Origin: Nostoc sp. KVJ3
GTDB lineage: Bacteria; Cyanobacteriota; Cyanobacteriia; Cyanobacteriales; Nostocaceae
Reading direction: 5' to 3'
Length of the DNA: 64,000 nucleotides
Assembly: GCF_026127265.1 (NCBI RefSeq)
Contig: NZ_WWFG01000002.1
Coordinates: forward strand, 2,418,001 to 2,482,000
Position 1 is the stretch's first letter, and each line of letters begins with the position of its first letter. Both the position numbers and the translations under genes were made by a program. Of the stretch, positions 45,374-52,532 are shown piece after piece. The notes beneath the pieces were generated by a model, which had not been told where the DNA came from, did not search any database, and was given only the letters and a program-made list of their open reading frames with translations.

Positions 45374-45655
45374 CTATTGAGCATATGTCTGCACCCCCAA
45401 CCCTTGCCCCGGTTTTCCTCCCGCCACCTTTTCCAAAGCCTCTTCTTCCAGTTCCTCGTCGGCGGCTGCAATGATTTCTTGATACTTTGCGGCAGCTTCT
45501 TCGGCTGTAAACTCATACCCATGCTTTGCTCCCACCCAGACAAAGGCGTTAGCTGCTTCCATATCTTCTTTGCCTTCTAGGGCTGTGTTTACCTCTTGTT
45601 GCAAAGCTGCGTCTGTATTTACTTTGGTGAAAAATTCTAAAGCTTGTTGACTCAT
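45374..45655 (-). CDS. Nif11-type RiPP precursor peptide 2
   Basis: The product has 93 residues from the ATG at 45655 (MSQQALEFFTKVNTDAALQQ), which has aaagg upstream; the frame is open to 45700. The leader (GYEFTAEEAAAKYQEII, then EEALEKVAGG) is Nif11-like with the double-Gly site. The core is 13 residues, KPGQGLGVQTYAQ, without Cys or Ser; Lys, Gln, Thr and Tyr are possible modification sites, and the new N-terminus would be Lys. Leader, upstream region and the downstream transposase tail all match precursor 1, so the two arose by duplication, while their cores diverged completely. Confidence 0.83.
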   Translation of the reverse strand: MSQQALEFFTKVNTDAALQQEVNTALEGKEDMEAANAFVWVGAKHGYEFTAEEAAAKYQEIIAAADEELEEEALEKVAGGKPGQGLGVQTYAQ

Positions 45656-45912
45656 TTGATTTCTACCTTTAAATAAATGATTGTTTATCTGATTCTTCAA
45701 GAATAGAGTGATATGTTATTCACACACAACTGTATTTACACTGGATCAAATCTGAGGATTCTGATGGGATTGCTGGTGAATAATTCTGTCGCACTTGATG
45801 CAATTTTTAGAGTTTTAACTAAGTGAGTTCAAGGCGATTGAATGGAAATAAAATTAGAGAAAGTGCGATCGCATTTTAGGTTGTGCAGAGATACGAAGGC
45901 GATCGCCCTTGA

Positions 45913-45929
45913 GAGGTTGTTTGAAAAGT
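45913..45929. repeat. Single end of the gaggttgtttgaaaagt MITE family
   Basis: The 17-bp terminal repeat of the MITE family stands alone and abuts the left end of the IS1-like relic. The other end of the MITE is not present, so the insertion was followed by a deletion. Confidence 0.6.
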
Positions 45930-46614
45930 GGCGTTGCATAATAAGGTATGAATATAGGGTGCTAAAACATGAATTGTCCTGAATGTGGCTCTCATCATAT
46001 CCGTAGAAATGGGATAAAAGAAGAATGTATTCGGATGTATCTCAATGGTATGGGTTTTCGAGCTATTGAAAGAGTTAAAGGAGTCCACCACACGACAATT
46101 ATTAGTTGGGTAAAACAACTGGGTCAAAATTTACCAGATGCACCACCAATCGAGGAAATTCTGGAAGTTGGAGAACTCGATGAATTAGAAACTTTTGTTA
46201 GCTCAAAAAAAACAAAATTTGGCTATGGACAGCAGTAAATCATTTTCAAGAAGGTATTTTGGCTTGGGTGTTGGGAGACTACAGCGCAGAAACTTTCAAG
46301 CCTTTATGGGATATAGTATGCTGCTGCAATTGTTATTTTTATGTTACTGACGGATTAATGTTTACCCTCAGTTTATTGATTCAGGCGATCAGATTGTGAG
46401 TAAAATTTATATGACTAGAGTAGAAGGTGAAAACACCCGTTTACGTCATTATTTAGCACGACTGCAAAGCCTACGGCACGCTACGCGAACGAAAAACACT
46501 GTGTTATTCTAAGTCCGTAGAAATGCTGAAATACTCTATTCGATTATTACTTCACTACTTGAAGTATCGTTTTATCCTGGTGTTTGATTAATTCATACCG
46601 CACTCAGCAACGCC
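45930..46614 (+). mobile_element. Degenerate IS1-family element
   Basis: The ends ggcgttgcataataaggtat (left) and the complement of cgcactcagcaacgcc at the right match at 19 of 24 positions in the style of IS1 (ggngatgct start). Total length is 685 bp, against about 770 for IS1. Both insA and insB are damaged, and no target duplication is visible, so this is a dead copy. Confidence 0.75.
45969..46590 (+). pseudogene. IS1 insA/insB relic
   Basis: The InsA frame (45969-46238) has the first zinc-finger half CPECGSHHIRRNGIK but then jumps directly to EECIRMYLNGMGFRAIERVK, so about 33 residues with the second Cys pair are deleted. The InsB part follows in other frames: WTAVNHFQEGILAWVLGDYS, then after a frameshift IVSKIYMTRVEGENTRLRHY. 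A 22-bp palindromic repeat (cctacggcacgctacgcgaa) is inserted before the segment KSVEMLKYSIRLLLHYLKY. At least two frameshifts, one deletion and one insertion are present. Confidence 0.78.
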
Positions 46615-46884
46615 AAACAAAAAATTCCCATCTTTCCCTATGATGTAGCAGCTGCTGAGTGGTTTGCTATGGAACGGGCAAGATTGACCACAATAGGTAA
46701 AAGTCATTTCTTTTGCAGATGGGCAAATTGCAGCGATCGCTCAGTTAACAATCTAATTTTGGTAACAAATAACATTATAGACTATACGGATTTTCAAAAC
46801 CTAAAAATAGAAAACTGGTTAGTAATGTTACTTGGTACTCATAACGAGTATGAAATTGGCTATATATCTCAGCTTTGGACTTAG
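46615..46884 (+). pseudogene. VapC-type PIN-domain toxin relic
   Basis: Translation gives IPIFPYDVAAAEWFAMERAR, then (in a shifted frame) FADGQIAAIA with the conserved acidic residue, then back in the first frame VNNLILVTNNIIDYTDFQNL. These are the second half of a VapC ribonuclease toxin. The N-terminal half with the first catalytic Asp is missing; it may have been removed together with the IS1 insertion. Two compensating frameshifts confirm decay. No antitoxin gene is visible. The adjoining 46885-47124 gap contains only a gacgctgtagacgc-type repeat. Confidence 0.65.
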
Positions 46885-47124
46885 TACAGCAAAGCATTAA
46901 TTCGTAGCTATTTTCAAACGCAGTGAGACGCTGTAGACGCTTTTGCGGCTTGCCACAGACTGGAAAACGCATAGCTACGCAGAGTTTTTTCAGAGGATTC
47001 CCTACGAACTTGCTGCCATTCTGTACTTAGTTGCTCTGTATATTAAACAACTTAACAAAAATTTCATAAAATTATGTGATATTCCCCTACCAATGGGAAC
47101 AATAGCAAGGACAACAGCGTAACG

Positions 47125-48246
47125 ATGTTTTTCATGCAGAGAATAGCTGTTGTCGAGCATCAAAGTTCTCAAAAACACGGATTAGGAGAGTTAGTATTGT
47201 CTATAGATGAGCGACTAAACCAAAATAATAGGCACTTCCAAGAAGATTCAGAAGAGAACTTAGCTTGGCTTCCCAGCACCTTTGCAGAAGTGGTTGCTAC
47301 AGTAAAAAACTTTGCACTTGGGGAGTTTGACCGCGAAGTTGTTGAAAATCAGCTTTACTACCATACCCGCGAACATCTAAATCATGTACAGCGCCGAGCA
47401 AATGCCATTTTTCAGGTAATTTGTCCTTATTGGCAAGCGTCACTAGGTAACGAGCTTACACCAGAATACATAACACGCATAAATCTGCTACTAGAATTGT
47501 GTGCTGTTGCTCATGACATGATTCAGATTTTTGTTCCCCAAACCCAGCCTCATACTTCTAGACGGCGTGAACCTGGAGTAAGTGAAAATCTGACTTTTGA
47601 AAAACTATTAAATTATATAAAAGGAGTAAATCAGCAGTTAAAAGAGCATTGTATTGATAATTCTGTCCTATTTACAGATGCAGATATATCGATTATTCAA
47701 GATGCTATCGAAGCTACCATTTGCATCTACGATCCCTCTGACCAAGGTATTTATCAACCTGCCCTTTACGACCAAACAAGAGATTTATCAATTGTAGCTT
47801 ATATCATTGCCCTTGCAGATATTGGTTCATTAGGGATCGATGGCATAGCTGCTTACAATCAGGAAGGTAGACTGCTTTTTTTAGAAGAGAATCCAGATGT
47901 CATACCTGTTATTTTAAATCAAACAGCTGCAACTTTAGCTGTAGAAAATCCAGAACTTTATGAGAACATCCGACAACGCCTTTTAAAACGCGCTCGCTTT
48001 CAAGTCAGTTTTGCAAAATCTCGATTCATCCGTTATCCCCAGGAAATTGCCAATCTTCCAAAAGAAGCAGTGGCAATTTTGACTTGTGAAACTTTTAAGC
48101 ATTTAACTTTCCAGACAATTCAAGAGATCGAATTAACTACACCTACAGATGAAGATACATCTTTGGAAGAGTTGATTGATTTTTTTGAATTGGAATTGGT
48201 GATGGGGAATCATTTTTTAGCATTTTTAAATGCAGAGGTACGCTGA
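47125..48246 (+). CDS. HD-domain protein preceding the Wsp-like operon
   Basis: The product has 373 residues (alternative start at 47134). Metal ligands of an HD phosphohydrolase-type fold are visible: H80 and H84 in YYHTREHLNHV, which resembles the YHNxxH motif of class I cyclic-nucleotide phosphodiesterases, and H130-D131 in CAVAHDMIQ. A further Asp lies in ALADIGSLG. I cannot name a closer family. It lies 76 bp upstream of the first cheW gene on the same strand. A role in breaking down the nucleotide made by the cyclase at the end of the operon is tempting but only an inference. Confidence 0.65.
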   Translation: MFFMQRIAVVEHQSSQKHGLGELVLSIDERLNQNNRHFQEDSEENLAWLPSTFAEVVATVKNFALGEFDREVVENQLYYHTREHLNHVQRRANAIFQVICPYWQASLGNELTPEYITRINLLLELCAVAHDMIQIFVPQTQPHTSRRREPGVSENLTFEKLLNYIKGVNQQLKEHCIDNSVLFTDADISIIQDAIEATICIYDPSDQGIYQPALYDQTRDLSIVAYIIALADIGSLGIDGIAAYNQEGRLLFLEENPDVIPVILNQTAATLAVENPELYENIRQRLLKRARFQVSFAKSRFIRYPQEIANLPKEAVAILTCETFKHLTFQTIQEIELTTPTDEDTSLEELIDFFELELVMGNHFLAFLNAEVR

Positions 48247-48322
48247 GGTTTTTCAAGATGATTCACTATGAACTTACAAAATTATGTGCTAAGACCTAAA
48301 TAGCAATTATTAATTACCTCTT

Positions 48323-48781
48323 ATGTTAATGTTACTTTTCTATATCGGCAGTAATGTATATGCAATAGAAAGTTCTTATGTAGTAGAAGTGATTCCGAGA
48401 GTAACATACAGAGAAGTTCATCATGTACCAAATTATGTAGCTGGATTATTTAATTATCGGGGTGCAATTGTTCCAGTGATTGACCTTTGTCAATTAATTC
48501 GAGGAACATCAAGTCAAGCCTACTTAAGTACCCGCGTCTTTATTGTTAGTTATCCTGCTCAAGAAACTGACAAATTTAAGTATGTCGGCTTGATGGCAGA
48601 ACGAGTCATTAAAACAGTAAAAAAATCAACAAGCGAATTTTTAGCATCTGGTATTCAAACAAGTGAAGCACCCTATTTAGGAAAAATGATTATGGATGAA
48701 TCAGGGATGATTCAACATATTGACTTAGAGCGCCTACTTAGCATTTTGAAACAGATTAATTTATTAGAAGCTGGAGTATAG
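48323..48781 (+). CDS. cheW: CheW-like coupling protein (WspB position)
   Basis: This 152-residue protein has a single CheW domain: LLFYIGSNVYAIESSYVVEV at the start, HVPNYVAGLFNYRGAIVPVI (the conserved receptor/CheA contact loop), and a C-terminal IDLERLLSIL. It couples the chemoreceptor to the CheA kinase. Together with the order of the next genes it corresponds to WspB in the Pseudomonas Wsp system. The stop is 7 bp before the cheR start. Confidence 0.88.
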   Translation: MLMLLFYIGSNVYAIESSYVVEVIPRVTYREVHHVPNYVAGLFNYRGAIVPVIDLCQLIRGTSSQAYLSTRVFIVSYPAQETDKFKYVGLMAERVIKTVKKSTSEFLASGIQTSEAPYLGKMIMDESGMIQHIDLERLLSILKQINLLEAGV

Positions 48782-48788
48782 CGTACAG

Positions 48789-50138
48789 ATGTCCTTGACA
48801 GATATTGAAAAACTCTTAAGTAAAAAGATTGGCGTTGATTGTAATATTATTGGTTCGAGGAAAATTGCTAAAGCCGTAGAGAATCGCTGCTCTGCTTGTA
48901 GTTTAAGTGACCTAAAAAAGTATCTTCAACTTTTACAAACTTCCTCAGAAGAATTTACAGAACTAGTTGAACAAATAGTTGTCCCAGAAACATATTTTTT
49001 TCGCGATCGCAAATCATTTGATTTCCTGATCGACTTTGTGAAAACACAGTGGTTAACTAAATCTGGTCATGGCACACTGCGTCTGTTAAGTGTACCTTGC
49101 TCCACTGGTGAAGAACCTTATTCAATAGCTATCGCCCTTATGGAAACAGGCTTATCCACCTCACAGTTTCATATTGATGCCATTGATATTAGCAAACAGG
49201 CGATCGCTAAAGCACAGCAAGGAATTTATGGTAAAAATTCATTTCGGGGTGAAGTGTTGGTTGATCGAAATCGCTATTTTAAGCAAACATCAGAAAAATA
49301 TGAAATCTCTCCATCGGTGCGAAATGCAGTGAATTTCAAGGAAGGAAATCTGATAAATATGTTTTTTAATGTGCAACTAAAGTATGATGTAATATTTTGC
49401 CGCAACTTGTTGATATATCTGGAAGATTCTGCCTGTACTGAGGTCTTAAAGACTCTGAATCGCCTATTATTGCCCAATGGATTACTCTTTGTTGGATCTG
49501 CTGAAACTGCAAAAGTTCCTAGTAATCTCTTTAGCTCGATTCGCCAACCTTTCACCGTTTATAGGAAGAAGGCAGAAGGAACGATAAGTAAGAGTTTGCA
49601 TTATCCACCAATTGAAAATCGCCAAGTTGAAAATATCGGAGGAGCAAAAAAACAGAATAGCCAAACTAAAAAGGTAAGCTCTGAAACTTCTTCTATTTCT
49701 TACCCCCTATACTCTACTCCCAGCTTACCAGAAAGGCTGGTAAAAAATACCTCGTTTTTGTCAAATATTACCAATAGTTCAGAAACAGAACCATCTTTGA
49801 AAGAAACTCAGTTATCTATTCCAGAAAATAGTTTAAGTCTGGAACTAGCTAAACAATTAGCCGATGGAGGACAGATAGAAGCTGCAATCAAATATTGTAA
49901 TGAATATTTGTTAAGTGTTTCTTCTACTAATGCCCAAGCTTATACCTTACTGGGGACATTGTATCAGGCAAAAGCGAACTACATTCAGGCTGAACAATTT
50001 TTCCGAAAAGCACTTTATTTAAATCCCAATGATTACGAAGCACTGATACACCTTGCTCTTTTAAAAGAACATCGTGGCGATTTAGTTGGTGCATCCATTC
50101 TGAGAGAGCGAATTCAGAAGCTACAGCAAAATTTTTAA
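48789..50138 (+). CDS. cheR: CheR methyltransferase with C-terminal TPR (WspC-like)
   Basis: This 449-residue protein has a CheR N-terminal helical domain, then the catalytic domain with EQIVVPETYFFRD, SAM motif LSVPCSTGEEPYSIAIAL, and CRNLLIYLEDSA. A low-complexity linker (about 260-345) and one to two TPR units (about 350-440: AYTLLGTLYQAKANYIQAEQ) follow. It methylates receptor glutamates. TPR-tailed CheR proteins are typical of alternative-function chemosensory operons such as Wsp (WspC), where the tail helps recruit the protein. Methylation and demethylation by CheB set receptor sensitivity. Confidence 0.88.
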   Translation: MSLTDIEKLLSKKIGVDCNIIGSRKIAKAVENRCSACSLSDLKKYLQLLQTSSEEFTELVEQIVVPETYFFRDRKSFDFLIDFVKTQWLTKSGHGTLRLLSVPCSTGEEPYSIAIALMETGLSTSQFHIDAIDISKQAIAKAQQGIYGKNSFRGEVLVDRNRYFKQTSEKYEISPSVRNAVNFKEGNLINMFFNVQLKYDVIFCRNLLIYLEDSACTEVLKTLNRLLLPNGLLFVGSAETAKVPSNLFSSIRQPFTVYRKKAEGTISKSLHYPPIENRQVENIGGAKKQNSQTKKVSSETSSISYPLYSTPSLPERLVKNTSFLSNITNSSETEPSLKETQLSIPENSLSLELAKQLADGGQIEAAIKYCNEYLLSVSSTNAQAYTLLGTLYQAKANYIQAEQFFRKALYLNPNDYEALIHLALLKEHRGDLVGASILRERIQKLQQNF

Positions 50139-50165
50139 CTATCAACATGACAAGACAGGTAAACA

Positions 50166-51758
50166 ATGATGGTGAGTAATGTGTTTAAAGATCAATCCTT
50201 ACAAGGTCGGATCATGAATGCCTTTATGTTTATGGGGGCATTGGTTTTGATTGTGGCACTGGTTGGTTTAATTGGGACGTTTCGCTTGAGTAGTAATATT
50301 GATACGTTAAGCAATAATAGTTTGCCAAGCCTAGTAGGGTTGTGGAAAGTCAATGAAGGACAAACTCAAATTGAGTCCTCAGAACGGGCTTTATTAGTTG
50401 CGGGATTGACTCTACAGGAACGACTTGCCGAATTAACTCGAATTAAAAATGCTTGGGATCAGATTGACGATGGATTTAAGGAATATGAAACCACTCCCCG
50501 AAGCGCCGAGGAAGATAGAGTCTATAAAAAACTCCAAGAAAACTGGAGTAAATGGAAAAACGATCATGAGGAATTTCTCAAGCTCAATCAGCAATTTGAG
50601 AGTTTCGGAATTTTTCATCCCTATAGCAGAGAGGTAGAACTTCTAAGTCAAAACCAGGGAGCTTCTCCAGAAATGATAACTGTTAAAAAAGCCGCAGATG
50701 CTTTCGATCAACTCCGCGATCGCGCCAAACTAAATCGCGTGACATTTGAAGCGGCAACTGAGTCAATTTTATCAGACTTAAAAATTAACGAGAATACTGG
50801 TACTCAAGCTGAAAAAGACGGGGAACAAGATAGTAATCAGTCCAAATTCTGGTCTGTCGTTGCAATGATACTAGGGCCTGCGATCGCAATTATCTTAGGA
50901 CGGTTTATCAGCCAAGCTTTAATTCGTCAGATTCAAAAGTCTGTTGTGCAAATTACTACCTCTACCACTCAAATCGCCGCATCCGGTAAGGAATTAGAGG
51001 CTACAGTCGCAGAACAAGTTGCTTCCACCAATGAAGTCACAGCAACTGCTCTAGAAATTGCCGCCACCTCTAAAGAACTGGTAAAAACGATGGATCAGGT
51101 GGCGGGAATGGCTCAAGCCACAGCAACCTCAGCAAACCATAGCCAAGATGAACTCTCAAAGATGGAAGGGGTGATGCGACAACTCACAGAAGCTACCGTC
51201 TCCATCTCTTCCAAGCTGGGAGTGATGAATAATAAAGCCAGCAATATTAACAATGTGGTGGTAACAATTACCAAAGTTGCGGATCAGACTAGCATCTTGT
51301 CGCTAAACGCAGCAATTGAAGCCGAAAAAGCTGGAGAGTACGGAGCCGGATTTGCCGTCGTTGCTAGAGAAATTCGGCGCTTGGCTAATCAGACAGCTGT
51401 GGCCACACTGGAAATTGAGCAAATTGTTAAAGATATGCAATCAGCAGTCACAGTGGGCGTGATGGAGATGGATAAATTTAACAAATCGGTAAGCGATAGT
51501 GTTGAGCGCGTCAGCAAGATTAGTTACCAAGTTGCCGAAGTGATTAATAAAGTACAGAGTCTACCTCCCAGGTTTGAGCAAGTGAGCCAGAGTATAGAAG
51601 AACAATCCGAAGGCGCACAGCAAATTAGTGAGGCGATGGGGCAATTGAGCCAAGCTTCCGAGCAAACAGTGGATGCTTTGCGTGAAACTAATAACGCCTT
51701 AGAGCAATTAGATGATGCTGCTAGAGGATTACGTCACTCAATTTCCTCTAGAAATTAA
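50166..51758 (+). CDS. Methyl-accepting chemotaxis protein (WspA-like)
   Basis: This 530-residue receptor has a first transmembrane helix at about 17-38, an outer helical four-helix-bundle ligand domain (about 40-228), a second helix at about 230-248, and a cytoplasmic signalling coiled coil. The tip region reads ILSLNAAIEAEKAGEYGAGF followed by AVVAREIRRLANQTAVA, which is very close to WspA. Pseudomonas WspA senses surface contact or envelope stress, so a similar stimulus can be suspected. There is no HAMP domain that I can clearly delimit. It is flanked by cheR and the second cheW in one transcript. Confidence 0.88.
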   Translation: MMVSNVFKDQSLQGRIMNAFMFMGALVLIVALVGLIGTFRLSSNIDTLSNNSLPSLVGLWKVNEGQTQIESSERALLVAGLTLQERLAELTRIKNAWDQIDDGFKEYETTPRSAEEDRVYKKLQENWSKWKNDHEEFLKLNQQFESFGIFHPYSREVELLSQNQGASPEMITVKKAADAFDQLRDRAKLNRVTFEAATESILSDLKINENTGTQAEKDGEQDSNQSKFWSVVAMILGPAIAIILGRFISQALIRQIQKSVVQITTSTTQIAASGKELEATVAEQVASTNEVTATALEIAATSKELVKTMDQVAGMAQATATSANHSQDELSKMEGVMRQLTEATVSISSKLGVMNNKASNINNVVVTITKVADQTSILSLNAAIEAEKAGEYGAGFAVVAREIRRLANQTAVATLEIEQIVKDMQSAVTVGVMEMDKFNKSVSDSVERVSKISYQVAEVINKVQSLPPRFEQVSQSIEEQSEGAQQISEAMGQLSQASEQTVDALRETNNALEQLDDAARGLRHSISSRN

Positions 51759-51774
51759 TCAGAGCAAATAACCA

Positions 51775-52518
51775 ATGAGTAACGATTTACATAATTCACC
51801 TGCTGGGGAGAGCCAAATAATTGATCGTCCCGTCTTAAACGATTGCTGGAATAAAATTGGAGTGATGGGCGATCGCTCCTGTACAGAGCTAAAAAATGTC
51901 ATTCATTGTCATGAATGTCAAGTTTTTGCTGCGGTTGGGGATAGTTTGTTAGAACGTCAGCCACCACTTAATTATGTAGATGAGTGGATTAGTGTACTAG
52001 CAGAAACACCTGTTGATGAGGAAACCCAAAACAATGAAACCATCATTAAGACAGCATCAGCTATTTCTGTGATGATTTTTCGTTTGGGGAATGAGCAATT
52101 AGCTTTAAGTGCCAAAATTTTGCAAGAAGTTACTCACCCTTGTGTGATTCAACCTCTACCCCACCGAAGCAACGAGTTATTTTTGGGGCTAGTGAATATT
52201 CGAGGAGAAACTTTACTTTGTGCGTCTCTGAGCAATTTATTGAACTTAGAATCGGTAGAAGAAAATCCTGCAAATACCTTGCCTATAAACTCACAAAGAA
52301 TGATGGTAGCAGGACATCAAAATGAAAAATGGGTATTCCCAGTTGATGAGGTTTACGGTATTTACCGTTTTCACCTCAACGAGTTACGAGATGCACCTGT
52401 TGTCATAGCCAAAGCCGCTCAATCTTACACCCAAGGCATCATTAATTGGCAGGGCAAGAAAGTCAATTGTCTTGACTCGGAATTATTGTTTTACACCCTC
52501 AATAGTAAAATCTTATAG
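51775..52518 (+). CDS. cheW: CheW-like protein with WspD-type cysteine-rich N-terminus
   Basis: This 247-residue protein has an N-terminal segment DCWNKIGVMGDRSCTELKNV followed by IHCHECQVFAAVGDSLL, which carries the C-x13-C...HCxxC pattern known from WspD. A CheW domain follows (about 95-245: VMIFRLGNEQLALSAKILQE, LGLVNIRGETLLCASL). It is a second coupling protein in the complex. The four cysteines could bind a metal or a redox group, but this has not been shown here. It lies 14 bp upstream of cheA. Confidence 0.85.
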   Translation: MSNDLHNSPAGESQIIDRPVLNDCWNKIGVMGDRSCTELKNVIHCHECQVFAAVGDSLLERQPPLNYVDEWISVLAETPVDEETQNNETIIKTASAISVMIFRLGNEQLALSAKILQEVTHPCVIQPLPHRSNELFLGLVNIRGETLLCASLSNLLNLESVEENPANTLPINSQRMMVAGHQNEKWVFPVDEVYGIYRFHLNELRDAPVVIAKAAQSYTQGIINWQGKKVNCLDSELLFYTLNSKIL

Positions 52519-52532
52519 CGGGTGCAGATGAG

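Noticed and set aside
46591..46620. Target duplication of the IS1 relic
   Set aside because: Left flank ttgaaaagt and right flank aaacaaaaa do not match; the site has been altered after insertion.
49274..49664. Reverse-strand open frames inside cheR
   Set aside because: They overlap a well-supported gene and show no family features.
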